Origin: Luscinia megarhynchos
Taxonomy: Eukaryota > Chordata > Aves > Passeriformes > Turdidae
DNA: 64,000 nt
Direction of reading: 5' to 3'
NCBI GenBank assembly: GCA_034336665.1
Contig: CM067568.1
Location: forward strand, 43,504,770-43,568,769
Shown: positions 51,178-64,000 of the stretch, in pieces
Layout of the letters: each line of letters starts with the position of its first letter
Numbering within the stretch: position 1 is the stretch's first letter
Position numbers and translations under genes: made by a program
The notes under the pieces: model-generated
Database searches by the model: none
Seen by the model: the letters and a program-made list of their open reading frames with translations, nothing else
What the model was told of the DNA's origin: nothing

Positions 51178-51196
51178 CACGTGATGCAAATAAACA
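51178..51196 (+). promoter_or_regulatory. Packed E-box, POU octamer and forkhead sites
   Basis: CACGTG (51178-51183) directly abuts the perfect octamer ATGCAAAT (51184-51191), which overlaps ATAAACA (51190-51196), an exact match to the forkhead core RYAAAYA. These are bHLH/bZIP (USF, MYC/MAX, CLOCK type), POU and FOX sites respectively. Flanking sequence is non-repetitive. The motifs are seen directly; binding or enhancer activity is inferred. Confidence 0.4.
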
Positions 51197-52100
51197 GGAT
51201 GCTTAGATGCTTCCAGTTCCTTCCTTTCTTCACCCCCTGCAGGACACAGAAAACTCTTATTTTCATAGACAGAAATTATTAAGTGGCCAGAGGAGCTGCA
51301 AGTGTTGAATTTTCCAAGTTAAATATACTCTGATGTTCTGACTGAGTATTGTATGATATACCAAGATACATGAAAGGAATATCTCATTTTTTTACCTGAA
51401 ACAAATGCAAATTTAGAAGAAAAATCATGCAAAGGTGTCCTGTAGGAGCCATTTGCTTTCTCAGTGTCAGCTGTGGCTGACAGGGACACGTGGCTGCTGC
51501 CAAGCTCCTCTGCTCAGAACAAACCTGCAAGAAGTGAACACACAAGGTCTTTTCTTTTCCCACATCCTGCATGGAATGAGACCATTTACGTGAAGCTTTC
51601 CCAAAATCGTGTGAAGATGGGTGAGAAGGGGGTCACAACCCACAAAGATAAGCTGAGGGGTTTTCTCAGAGCTAGAAAACCAGACTCAGAGCTAGAATGA
51701 GAAAAGGAAGTCAGATGTCATCAACTCAATTTCTCTGTGACTATAACCCCATATTGGTGATGTACATAGACTTCCACATAAAAAAGGGAACCAACAGGAG
51801 CCCTGTATCTGTCTGCATGATTATTCACACTTTTTTCCAATTCTACACACGGTTATGGAGTTTTCTACCTTTTTTTTAATAATCATCCATTTACCCTAAA
51901 GAAAGCTTTTTATTTATCTCTTATGAACATCAAAACATTTTCATCTTTATCTCTATTTTGAATTTACTGTATGCTTAGTGTTTTTCTCACATCCTTTATC
52001 TGCCAATTTCTGAGATACCACAGGTATTTTAAATTTTTTAAAATTTCTTTTTTCTGTACTTGCTCTGACAAAGTTATATCAGCATTGCATTTCTGAACTG
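51197..52100. other. Unannotated tract
   Basis: Nothing recognised; opposing short frames at 51.38-51.70 kb are chance. Confidence 0.5.
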
Positions 52101-52121
52101 CATCACATTTGAAATGTGATG
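52101..52121. repeat. 21-bp near-perfect palindrome
   Basis: CATCACATTT, one central G, then AAATGTGATG: ten perfectly paired bases per arm around a single centre base. About 0.06 of these are expected by chance in a 64 kb window with even composition, somewhat more in AT-rich DNA. Could be a dimeric protein-binding site; no known factor is assigned. Confidence 0.9.
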
Positions 52122-54678
52122 TAGGGAGTAATTCTGGGATTGGCAACTCCCAGACTGTCATAATTCTAATGTTAGTTCTTTTAGTGATTTCAGACAAATT
52201 AAATACCTGCTTCAGTTTCTACAGCAACCAAAAGGAGATAAAGGTATATCTTATTTAGTACAGCATTCCAACATATAGTTGTGATAGGAGTTACCTGCCT
52301 AGATGCACAGAAAGGGATATAATACAGTATTTAAATGCTTTTCTTCTCTACTTCCTTATGAAAGTCACTTAACAATTCTTTTATTTCTCAGTTAGTTTAA
52401 AACCCAAGTAACCAATTCATAGTACTGAGCATTTTACTGTGACTCACTACAGAGAGATGTATGAAGGTGTCATTTTCCCTCTCTATCTCAAAAAGTGAAG
52501 CATAGACAACCAAGGTCACCAGGGAAACTCTCCTCCCAATTTCAACTCAATCTAGCCCAGCTTTTAGTGGAATACTTTAAAAATTAAGATACATTTGTGA
52601 AAGACTGTCTCTCAATGTCATAAAAGAACTTACATTCATGAAGAATATAAGAATTTTAAAAGTCATGAAAATGGAACTCTAAGAACTTGAAATTCTCCCC
52701 AAAAAATTACAAGATATAATACAACAAAGATGGCAAATTATTGAACTAAATCCTTCTGTGAAATGCTAAAGATTATGTTAACTATAATATCTTAAATGAC
52801 TGAAAATCAAAAAAGATTCATTTTTAAATAAATAACTTTCAAATATTCGATTCAACATTAATGTTTTTCATATTTTTGTTTCATTCCAGATAAAAACTAA
52901 GTGATTGTAAAATTGGAACCAAGAAAAGGAAAAATAAAAGAAAAACAATATATATGTTTCAGCTGAATACTAGACCCTTCTTTCCATCTATTTCAGTGAT
53001 GCCTGTATGACTTCCATCAGTGAAGCCCAATAAAATTTTTTAAACTTTTGGAGAAAAAATAGAAGGGAAAAAAATCAGAGTATATATTTCTTTGTTTATA
53101 AAGTTGTGGGTCTGGTGCTTAAACCCACTACAATTACATGGTTTTAACAGCTTCCAAGACACTAGGTAATAGCTTCCTATTGGGAATAATTATTTTCCCA
53201 GTCTAACCTAACAATCCTGTGGTTTGGCCTAGGCTTCTTTATTATTATTCATTCTTTTTTTTAGTTTTAAACATAACAGTTTCTTTTGGTGTAAGTCCAG
53301 CTATGTGTTTTATCCTCATAAGAATAACTATGCAGGCCAAATACTTGAGGTCTGCATCTTCAAAAGAAGCTACTACTGAATTGAATTTTTTACCAATGAA
53401 AAATCAAGACAGCATCATAGAGCTAGTTGAGATGAGTATATATTAGGACAGAAAAAGGCTCTCCCTGTGGCTGTTTCCATACTTTAAAAGTTAAATATGG
53501 CACACTCATATTCAAACAGTGATCTTGAAAGGCCTTTGCAGTTAGACAAGGAGCAGTGGTGCCTGCAACCACAGGAAAAAAGAATTTGTGAAAAAACAGT
53601 ATAGCAGCTAATCATCAGAACTTTTATACACTTTATTTCCAAAAGATTGGCACAAAAGAGCCAAATTAAGTATGAAGGGAAGCTCCAGGAAATGGAAAAA
53701 ACATCACAACTATTCTCAGTTTCAGGGTAGGACCAGTATTCCCACCTCTACCTTCTGAATGTAGCAACTGCCACACAAAATATTTCTGCAAGTTCCTAAA
53801 AGCCCATCCATCATTTCACAACCCCAATACAACCTGAACCTAAAGTACCAATCTCTCAGAAAGATACACTCACAAATGTATAAAGGAAATGAGAAAGACA
53901 TAACCAATTATGCAACCTTGTGCTGCAACACTGCATTCTGTGTCAGAAAGGATAATTCCTCAAACATTGCCATGACTGCAAGCCATCAGAGTTTAGCAGA
54001 TTGCATTCAGGAGTACATTTAATTTTTTTTTTGGTTTTTTGGGTTTTTTTCATTTTTCATGATTAAGGAGTAAAATTACAGGAATAAATATGTATATTAT
54101 GAGGAATATAGATGTTCTTACTTCAACCTAAATAATAAAGCAGTATGGACGTAAGATATTATGTCCACATAATAATTTACTCCTTCAGAAACTTATTTTG
54201 GCTAATATAGTAGTCATGAATCCTTTGACCTTCAGTATGATTATAAGGAAAATACCAGAGTAAAACAGCTGGTTTACACTCACCAGAAAGATAAGTAGAT
54301 GCAAGTATGAGAGATAAAAAATGTAATACTGTGGAGCTTTTAGCTAAACTTTTCTTATTGCAGGTATCCCATTTGACAAGTGGCAGTCATTAACAATTGG
54401 GAAGAAAGACAGCAAACGTGCTTCAACAGACATCATGGAAAATTTCTGTCAGAATTAAAGGATGCTCTAAAAATGTCACCTCCAGGGAGCACATTATGTA
54501 CCCACTGATTTTCTTTTTTTTCTTTGATTTGAAAGGTTCTGAAGACTAATGAGAGCTCGAATATGCAGACCTGAGTCATGCTTCTGTCTTTACTTAAGCA
54601 ATTAAGTTGTCTGTCAGCCTCAGTTATACAGTTCTACAAACAGTTAATATTCAGCACAGAAGCAGAGATGCTGGATGG
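52122..54678. other. Unannotated AT-rich tract
   Basis: No gene recognised. A T-rich patch (TTTTTTTTTTGG then TTTTTTGGG) lies near 54,023-54,048. Confidence 0.5.
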
Positions 54679-54695
54679 AAAAAAAAAAAAAAAAA
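54679..54695. repeat. A17 homopolymer
   Basis: Seventeen adenines. No recognisable retrocopy flanks it. Confidence 0.9.
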
Positions 54696-57600
54696 TCCCA
54701 CCAAGAGCATCTTGAATCTCCTGTAGCTATTAGAAAAGCAGCAGAAGCACAGATTTCAAGCAAGCTTCCTTTTGCACAGGAAAAAATACAAAAACATTAA
54801 TGTGCAGGAGCCAGAGTAGGAGCAGAGACAGCTGCTTCCAATACACTTTAGGCAGCAAGGCAGCAGTGGCACTGCTTCTCCACTGTTTGTAAATCCATCC
54901 ATCCTGTATTCCCCTGCCTCTGAGGAATGAGGCTCTCCCTGATTCCCTTTCCCTGGGCAGGATTAGCCAGATAGCACAGGCAGAGTCTGTGGATGGGTGT
55001 TTCTCTGGATATGAGAAGGAAGTTGAATATCCAAAAGTCTTTGGTTTAGCTATATCATTTGGTCTACTAAAGCACATGGCTCTTTCTGTGTGCTTTAGCT
55101 TACACCTACACCTACATGCACTGCCTGTGATCACAGGCTTGAGATAACCTGCAGGCAGATCTTCACAATGGCTGCTATTAGACAAATAACAGTTTTGGCC
55201 TTATTTGTTCTTTGAGTCCTCTGAAGAAATTTAAGCAACTTTACATAAAATTTTTCAGCACTTCTGTCTAATTTTCAGTCTATCTTATTTTCTACAGAGA
55301 ATGTAGGGCACCTGCCTTTGATGAGTTATTGCTAAGGCAGGAGGAGCATGTAAAGTGAAGGTGTCCCTGATCTTTTGCAAGGACTATTTCAAGTATTGCC
55401 ATTAAGACATATGGAAAGATACAAGGAGTATGGGTTTTTTTCATAACTCCCACATCATTTCCATAAAAAAAGTGAACTGATGAATGTGTTCTTAGAGTCC
55501 AGGAATTTATCTTTCCAGATCTAAATCAGTATATTTTTAAAGAAAAGTCCACTCTTTCACCAAGCATCCGTACTCTGCTGCACATATAAAGAAATGAGAC
55601 CGAGTCAGCAATCTCTGCTGCCATCTTCTGCTGCTGCTTTCCATGCAACTAGTGATCAAGGGACAGAAATACTGAAATCCCATGCTCTCTGGAATCGAGT
55701 GTTACTAATGAAAGGCTATAAATCAATCAACAAAGCTCTGTCACACAATCACAGAAATTTGGGGAAAAATGTCTCTGAATCACACTCAGTCACCTTTTTA
55801 GCACAGAAATATTCATTATGATATGTGCTCCCATCTAACTGAGGCTCTGATATCTTGTATAACAAGTTTTATATTCTCCAAAAAAGCTTCTTTCTCCTAT
55901 CATTTCCTGAGACTGCTGTCCTTTGTCACAAGGTAGAGATTCCCTCTGTAAATATCTCATATTATTTTAATGGAATGTTAATCAACTCAATCCAGTTTTT
56001 GAAACAATATGGGTGTTGTGGCACAGTCATTGTAACAATAGAATATTTTCCCCCTCCAGTAGCAATATCCTCAGAGATATTTGTTATTCCTTTATCTTCT
56101 CAACGTTTGGTGACAGGTCAAACACCATCTGAATAATCTCTTCTGAGAGATGCAGCTTGTTTGCCCCCCACTGCCCTAAATTCTTAACCTATCTTCTGAT
56201 ATGGGTTAATCAAACTACCTTTATCCTTTATATGTGTTTGAATTTTGTACTTAAGTCCTCATTCCCTCCCTCATTGCCACTGTTGATATTTGTGATAGTC
56301 AGTTTCTGGGTATACTCATCCAGACCACTTCTGTTGACTTATAACCATCAGAAATTTATCTTCATTCACTTCACTAAATCCCATTTGTTTCCTGTTTCTG
56401 TCAAATCTCAGTCATCTATTGCACTACATCTTCTGCAATGAAATCATCAGCATATGCAACATGGATTTGCATCAACTGGTCAACTTTTCTATTAGCCTTA
56501 CCAAGAAATAAAAGGGAAAAAATCTGCTGCCTACCTGCAATGTCAGAGCTATTAGATAGCTGTGTCTTCCTGACGGTTTTGTTAAAGATTCCAAAGTTTT
56601 GTGACTTTTGAGTACAGATGATACATCATCACCTGCCCTTTAAATCTGAAGGGAAGAAAAAACAAACATTTTTACACAATTTTTCCTTATTCAGTGGAAT
56701 AAATGGAGAGAACATAAATACAGCAAGAATAACAGAACAATCAAGAATAAGTTAGGCATTTTCCTTTGATTTCTTTTCTCAAAGTTACCCTGTTACCCCT
56801 AAATTTTAGTCCTCTTCTTGTCCTTCTTCTATATATAGGTCTACACATTTCCCATCGGGGGATTAAACTTTAAATATTTCAGTTATAATTTTCATCCTTC
56901 CTCAAATACCCAGAACTGAGTGACCCTGTTTCTTTTTTATTTTTTTTCTTGATGCAGACAGGAAATAAGTATTAAAATAAGTCTTCAATTCAGCAAGAAG
57001 TTAATATACAAATTTCAGTCTATGTCCTAGAGGAATGCCTTGATTGTTGCCACATGCAGTGCAGAGATTCCATGACAGATTTTAGGGACTTTCTAAACAT
57101 ATCCACTCTCCTCAACTGTTGAACTATGGCAAGCTTTATAAAAACAGTGTCCTTTCATAATTTTTCCCCTCTCTTTACTGTATCCTTTCTTTTTACCATG
57201 CTGTGTTTAAAAAGAAACATTTCTCATTAAGCTTTATCAGCTGGTTGTTCTATTCCATTGCTCTTAATTTTTTTATCTTTCCTGCTGTTATCTGTTTTTC
57301 AAAATTCACATTTAAACTATCTCTGCTACATAAGCTATAGAACCTTTGTGACCACATCTTTAGAGATAAAAAGGATAAAATTCTGTATCATCAAGCATGA
57401 AGTATCCCCAAAGGATTTGCATAAAGAAACACAAGTTAATGAAAAGCCACATATCACTTTTTTATTAGCATTATAAGCCAGTATTCTGCCCTTATTCTCC
57501 TCAATGCCTCAAACCCCCTATTAAACAATTTCACCCTTTCACTGGACATTTCAGAAATATGATGTTTTTTGTGACCTTGGTAATCAAAGCAGTTTTTTGG

Positions 57601-60480
57601 TCAGACCTCCTTTCTTTTTGCCCCTTCACAATTACTGCAGCAAGAACCTTCCCCTTGGTACCTGAAAATACCTTCCACTTCTTACTATCTTATATGCAGC
57701 ATCATTCTGCTTCATTATGGTATTCTCATTTAAAATATGTTTGGAAAATATGTACTAATCTTACCTGCTTAATCTCTATTCTTTTTCTCTTTAAATCTGA
57801 ACTCTATAAAAATGTTCCTAACTGCAAGCCTTATCTATGGAAAGAGACATTATTCGGTGGGAACGTTCTGCCTCATTTGTTGGGCATAGATTAAGAGACA
57901 GGCAGAAGTAATAAGAAATGGAAGAATGCTGTCTTTTGTGAGCAGAAAGAAAGGAAGGGCTTTGTCATGATTGCATTTAATTTTGTTAGAATTTCTGTAA
58001 AAATGACACTTATTCTTTCAAACACATTCCCAGACCTCAAGGCAACACATGGTCCTGTGTCCAGGGTAATATGAGAAACAATACAGTGCAAAAGCAAGTA
58101 AGTAAAAGAGAAACAAAACAACATATGCACAGCTTCTTAGCATCTGTTCAAAACCACAAGTAGTTTCTTGTCTGTAAGAGAAATAAATGCAAGAGTTGGA
58201 AGTACAAGAGTGTGTGTGACCTGCAATAACCAGGGAGTTTGGGAACATGGTCCATCAAAGTCACTTTTGTTGGAACATCCTGTGGTCCTGCCACCACATA
58301 GTGCATGCTCAGGCCTCACTGGCAAAGGAGTCCTTACAACTGTAGTTTTGAAGAAACCAGACTTGTTCCTGAAATGTCTTTGGTCCTGAATAGCTTGTCA
58401 TTCACCATGGCTTTCCACAAACACTTGAATACTTAAACCTCTGCAGAAATGGGCACATAAGAGTGATGACGACACTTGGAGCAACATCATTTTGAAAAGC
58501 AGAAGAATGATCATGGTTTTCTCCTCCTGTTTCTTCTAAACTCTCAAAAATTTTACTAGCATCACAAAAATCTGCTTTGCCACTCTTTCTATTTGACTAT
58601 TTATAAGCTAAATTTTCAAAAGTGACTCCTAGTTCCATTCATCTCAATTTGAATTCCAAATTCTCAGTTTTTTACTTCTCAGTTATGGAAGAGTTACACT
58701 TTTACATCTTCTATTAACTATATACTTATGGTCATTCAGCTCTTGCAAAACTGATTTCTGAACATCTAAAAATGAGTAATTAAAAATGACCCCCAAACAT
58801 CATTCATTAAATAGAAAGTATTTCTTTAATCATACCACTCTTTTGTCATTCCCATTATTTTACAGTACTAGTCTATTTCTAGTTGTGTAAAGAATGTGTA
58901 AAAACATAATCTAAGCAGAGCAAACATGAATGAGCTGCACAAAATGGATTTCTGAGCTGCTAGTTTTACTTGTTCGCTTATTTCTTTCTGCTTTAGACAA
59001 CAAAAGACCTGTGGTTTTGTGTTAATGGCAGAATTTAAAGACATTCCTTTAGCTATCCTTAACCTTAGACTTCCTGCAAATACCAGGCTGTCAAGCAACA
59101 TTGTTGGAGTCAGCTGCACACACTTGATTGAATGCTGCAATATCTCTGCATAGAGGCATGGCTAAATGCTGCTTTTCTGTTCTTCCTTATCACTGACACA
59201 ATGTGGTGCTGAATTGTGCATCAGCAGCCACAGCAGTTGCACTCCCAGAACCGTGAAAAGAGACACAGGACTTTTCCCTTTAATTACTCTGGAGTACAAA
59301 ACATCCCAGTTTCCCCTGGTGATATTATTCCTTTGTGATGAAGTCTAGATTGGATTTATGCTTTTGCTCCAAATGGCAGATTAAGAAATGCATGAATATT
59401 AATTTGCAGTATGTTTTGTAGACTATGTTTACAGTAATTCTGTGATTACTCTCTGGTAATTGTATACTAATAATGCTAGTTGTTTATATACAACTTCAAA
59501 AATAAATATGAAGCAATTTCATTAGCAATGGACTCTCAAGAGAGATTTCATAATGAGGATAAATTTCCCATTTTAATATGGAGAGGCTGCAGATATATTC
59601 AGATACAAACAGGTGTAACTTCACTAAGGCAGACAGATGCAATAAAAAAACTCACAAGCATTTGGCTGGATTCATATCAACTACCTTTTAGGCATTTAAC
59701 TGAGGCACATAAATTAGACATCTGGTCTTGCTCCACAGTCAGCAGAGTGACTATAAGAAAATTTAGACTATGAGAAATAGGCAATAAAATCAGAGAACAG
59801 AGTTGAAATTAAATATTCAGGGTGTAGGTCAAGGCTTTGTTTTATCCTGGTGATCAATGCATTTAAACACCAGGAAAAAATCTGAAGGATTCTCAGGGTT
59901 CGTGTGAATTCCAGCCTTCAGCAGGAAATTATGATAATGGTGGTTCTGAGCACATCACATGTTTCTGAACCACTGTGCTAGCAGGGCCATCCAACTCAAG
60001 TGGCATGCAAAATCACAGCTTTTAAACTGAGATGCATGAATTAACCCAAATAAAAGGTGGGGATGTCATTACATGACAAGGTCCCTCTTGGAGTGATATC
60101 CACACACCTTCAGTTACTTCTTCTTGACCTTTTCTTGGACATGCAACAAAGTCCTTGCTTTCTGCACCAATCTGATGGCTCCTGAGCAGTTGTTGTGAGG
60201 TGAACAATTAAATATCTGTCAGGGATGGCAATACATGATGATGGATTAGGCAATTTTGGCAATTCTTTACTGTTGGCAATTTGGAGAAATTTGGAAAGAA
60301 CTTCAGCATCTTTGGCTGAAAATCCCTCTTTTAATGCCAGTGATTAATTATTAACAAATGTGCTGTTATTATTTTAATAAGCCTCTCAATATGCTTATTG
60401 AGCTGTGAAAAAGCTCACAACTCTCTTAAAAAGTTTGTTTCAAAATAGACTCACTCATCTGTTTCCAGGATGAGCCTGTA
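54696..60480. other. Unannotated tract, about 5.8 kb
   Basis: No gene, RNA or transposon recognised. The 151-codon minus-strand frame at 54730-55185 has a hydrophobic C-terminal stretch but no domain, splice context or composition shift. Pyrimidine-rich stretches are common between 56.2 and 57.9 kb. Confidence 0.5.
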
Positions 60481-61680
60481 TCCATCCCAAGGGGATGTGC
60501 TGTGCCCAGATGACAAGCCCCACAGTGTGTCCATTTCACAAGAGCAGTGAGAGGGGTCACAGCACAGCAGATACAGTCCTCCTTTTCAAGTGCAGCCTGG
60601 AGGTCTGCATCCAAATTATCCACAGAACCCTCACCTATTCTGTTAAAAAAACCCCAAGATACTTATCACTCTGCCAGCAAGGAAGGTCCCATTTTTCCTG
60701 CCAAAGGGATTTTGGAAGCACCCTTTGCAGCCAAAGAGCTCCAGCTGTCACAGACTGAGCCCCAGATTTGCTGTCCCTGAATGGCTCCATCCACCTCCTG
60801 GTACACAACAACTCTCACATGCACCAGCAGGAGCCAAAATCACACACTGCCTACAGCACCCCAGGAGAGGAGCAAGGCTAGGTGCTACACTCACCTCTGT
60901 CCAAGACACCTTTCCTTGAAAGAGCCCATCCCTGCCCAGCTGGTGCTGTCTGCCTGCCAGCTATTGGGCCATTCCTGAGTGCCCAGACACGTTCTGCTGA
61001 GGGGTCTGGGGGCTCAGCATGGCCCTGGCACATCCAAACCCCTGCCACCTGCAACAGGGCTCCCCTCTGTGCACACCCCTTGGGGTGGAATTGGGACTGG
61101 GCAGGAGCCTTGTCCTGGGGCAGCTCCATTTGCTGGGAGGTTCCAGCAGGAGCAGAGCCAGGCACAACAGTGCTGGGGTGGAAGCTCTGAATGTGTGCTG
61201 CTCTCCCAGGCTCTGTGCCCACTGTTCTAGAGCTGCAGCAGGTCTCATGGATGGTGTTCCCTCACCAGGGAAGGACAGGCTCACAGGGAAGTTAGGGTGA
61301 CGGGCTGAATGAGCTAGCACCAGAAGAGTTTTTATTGGGCTCCCTAGAAGAATGTGGTTGACTTTCCCCCTCTGCATTTCACCAGGAGATATGTGTTTAA
61401 ATAAAAATCCACCGGCAAAGATTATCCTTGAAATACTTTGGGCCACGCTGAGCCACAATACTCAGCTGAGGTCTCCATGAGGCACCTTGGCAAGGCCATC
61501 GTGTCCCCAGGGTGCTGGGAGCAGTGCTGACTTTGACCCCAGTGCTGGCACCATTCCCTCTCTGCACTGAACTCTGCAGACATCATGGTGAGTGACAGAG
61601 GCTGCTTGCCATGAGGACATTCCCTAGGACCCACACCAGTACCTGCTGCAATCCCAATGTCTCCCCCAAACACACAGCAG
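60481..61680. other. GC-rich, CpG-poor block, unclassified
   Basis: About 1.2 kb of much higher GC than the flanks: by hand count 67% for 61021-61080, 63% for 61081-61140 and 58% for 60841-60900, while most of the window is clearly AT-rich. CpG is scarce, so it is not a CpG island. Frames of 83-165 codons overlap on both strands (longest 60961-61458, minus), as expected where GC lowers stop frequency. It might be an unrecognised LTR, an old retroposed sequence, a non-coding exon, or a local GC-biased-conversion patch. I see no domain in any frame. Confidence 0.45.
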
Positions 61681-64000
61681 ATACTGTTATCTTCCTTAGA
61701 GAGGGAATTGTAGGCAATTGATTGCTCATTTGTGCCAGTTCATCAATAAGGACACAAGGGAAAAAAAGCTCAATAATTTGTCCAATGACACAAAAGAAAA
61801 GTCAGTGTTTTGGTAAAGACTAAAATTCCCTGGAAAGTAATTTTTATCTTGTCTCTTTCCACTTTCCATTTACCTTTACTTCATCCATAACTCCTATCAT
61901 TCATTAATGTTTCTAGTCTTACTCAATGCTCATCACTCTGAATACATGTTACTCCATCCTTTCAGTAATTTTTTTCACTCCTCTCTTGTGTATCAGCTAA
62001 TTCATGGAGTAACTCTTTTCTATGGATCCCAGAATTTCTTGGTTGGACATATTAACCTTCTTTAAAATACACTGGGAGAAGGAGATGGGAATCTAAGTCT
62101 GCAACAGATATCTCTGTATGTCCTGGATAAATGCACTTAGACTGTTGCTTCCCCTCTTGCAATTCCATTCTCAACTTTTGCACCTGTTTATGTGGCCTAT
62201 CTGTGAAACATAGCCATAATCTTCATAAAATTCAGCTTTCATAAACTCTTTTCCATCTCCAGATGTCCTTACAGGCCTTAACTGAGTTTTCTCAGGCTCT
62301 TGCATGTAGCTCTTGGAGGAGATGCTGCAGAAAATACCTGAATTCTCTATTTTAAAAGAAGAAAATAAACTTGGGTCTTCTACCTTACTTGGATACATGT
62401 CCACCTGAGCTTTCCCTCTGGATGCTGTGACTGCAGAGCCCTGCAAGGTTATTCAGACAGTGGAATGTGCCTTGGAGGGACTGTCTGTCTTCTAATCTTT
62501 GCAGCACGCTGCATAAGAAGTTTGACCTCTTTGTCCTTCCCTATCCCCTGGCTGAAAAACTGACTTCAGACTCAAACAGGTGATAAAAATGAAAAATCAG
62601 ATGTAGTTCAACATTCATCCATAAATCAGTCACATAGATCTTTGCCAGTTTCTTGACAAAACCCTTGTGCAGCCACAGAAACCACATACACAACCAGTGC
62701 ATTTTAAAAATGCATTAGAGCTCAAGGGAGAAGATTGAAAGAAGAAAAGATTGAAGAGAAGATTGAAAGAATCTCTTCTACTCAGAGAATAAGCATTAGC
62801 TTCATATAGGCATGCCTGAGCAGAAGTGTCCATGGCACTGTTGTTGTTTTGAATCACATTTATTTTAGGATCACAGCTCTTTTAAGATCATCAATCCCAT
62901 GATCTAACAAGACAACAGCTAATGTAATAATTTGTTCTGTGCCATTTTATTTTATAAGCAGCATGAGGGAAAATGCTTGAACTTGGGCTTTGGACAGAGA
63001 AAAGTGTGGATGAGGCTACATGTACTGTACCATGTAAACAGCTATCAAACCAAATACACTTCATTTCTCAAAAAATGCAAGGAATCATCTATCCTATGAA
63101 AAAGCTATGTTGTGAAAACAAACTAACCCTCCTAAACAGTTTTGAATTTTTGAAATGAGAGAGTTAAGTGCTGATCCTCATTCCTCATAATGGCACAGAA
63201 AAAGATAGGCTGTCCTCTCTAACATATGTCCAGGTGGTCATGACTATTAAAATACAAAAGAATAATAATGAAACAGACTCTTATGGACACTAGAGGATCC
63301 ATTATGGGCATATAACCTAGGTCAGTTCTTTCCTCCATAGGCTCTGCATTCTCTGTACTTTAATTTACTCACTGGTGAGAGGCACAACTGAAGCAAGTAA
63401 GCAGGACAAGCAGGCAGAAAAAAAATCTGTAATTTAGTATTTCTTCTATGACTTTTGACTACTTTACTTTAATTTACTGTTTTTAGCAACACATGTTCCA
63501 GATGTATTTCTTACATAAATATATATCAGCATTTGGGCTTTAAATCTGAATTTGAATCAGATTAAGTAGCACCACTGAACACAAAATGTCACTGTAATGT
63601 GTATTTCACTTAGCTGTCAGTTGTGAATAAAGAACATCCTTTAACAACATCCAAATTTGTTCACGGATATTATCCTAGTTCATGGTGCTGAAGAGCTGCA
63701 AACACTGTTCAGTAAAGGAAGAGAAATCAAAGCACATAGCTTATGCAACTTACCATCATACTAATTCTAAATTTCAAGATTCACAACTGATATCTTGCTT
63801 GTCCTGAATCACTCCTCTCAGCATCTCTTTTCCTCAAATATTTGCATTCTAACATTCTCAGAAGGAAATAAAACATTTCAGGGCAGAATAATTCCCAATT
63901 GATTTTTTTTTCCCCCATTGTTCACGGAGTCCTAGTTAGAGTCCTCATGGGGAAAATAATAAAAAGACACAAACAAGAACACATTTCAATAAAAATAATG
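61681..64000. other. Unannotated AT-rich tract
   Basis: No gene recognised. The short tandem repeat at 62728-62771 is listed separately. Confidence 0.5.
62728..62771. repeat. Short purine-rich tandem repeat
   Basis: Two exact copies of GAGAAGATTGAAAGAA (62728-62743 and 62756-62771) 28 bases apart, with a partial GAAAAGATTGAAG copy between them. A polypurine tract of about 45 bases results. Confidence 0.85.

Noticed and set aside
54730..55185. 151-codon minus-strand open frame with hydrophobic C-terminus
   Set aside because: No family resemblance, no supporting exon structure, and length within chance expectation.
60961..61458. 165-codon minus-strand open frame
   Set aside because: Lies in the GC-rich block where stop codons are rare; overlapping frames on both strands are similarly long, and no domain, signal peptide or splice context is visible.
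1..64000. CRISPR array, prokaryotic operon, phage or plasmid features
   Set aside because: No regularly spaced repeats, no dense coding, no ribosome-binding-site pattern; CR1 elements show a vertebrate nuclear origin.

Overview
The window looks like vertebrate nuclear DNA from a bird, probably a songbird. Most of it is AT-rich and depleted of CpG. It carries many 3'-end fragments of CR1 LINEs, the dominant avian interspersed repeat, several ending in the CR1 tail octamer ATTCTGTG. One further fragment resembles a dispersed element I associate with passerine genomes. There is no operon structure, no dense coding and no CRISPR array. The bird call rests on the CR1 content and is firm; the passerine call is weaker and rests on remembered repeat consensus.

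I find no protein-coding gene, exon series, tRNA or rRNA that I can support. The longest open frames (165, 168, 151, 133, 127 and 125 codons) are about what chance gives in 64 kb. None shows a recognisable domain, and some lie inside repeats or GC-elevated patches. The window is best read as intergenic (gene desert) or deep-intronic sequence.

Layout: 1-3 kb has a (TA)18 microsatellite and a very old CR1/L3-like fragment, then a possible retroviral primer-binding-site relic near 3.08 kb. From 4.2 to 5.8 kb the sequence is non-repetitive and rich in TAAT motifs, resembling an enhancer. From 8 to 24 kb there is one retroelement relic, then CR1 copies at 10.5, 12.7 (the fullest, about 520 bp), 22.3 and 23.6 kb, with enhancer-like stretches near 16.7 and 19.0 kb. 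From 24 to 41 kb it is mostly unannotated, with an enhancer-like stretch at 35.1-35.5 kb containing two nuclear-receptor half-sites, CR1 remnants at 38.7 and 40.8 kb, and a T36 run at 41.34 kb. From 42 to 52 kb there is a GC-elevated patch, a candidate element at 43.9 kb, CR1 copies at 46.7 and 48.4 kb, a compact E-box/octamer/forkhead cluster at 51.18 kb and a 21-bp palindrome at 52.1 kb. From 60.5 to 61.7 kb a patch of about 60% GC without CpG enrichment stands out from AT-rich flanks.

No genes are seen to work together here. Any function is most likely cis-regulatory, and that is inference from motif content, to be tested by cross-species alignment. I see no strong evidence of a novel system.
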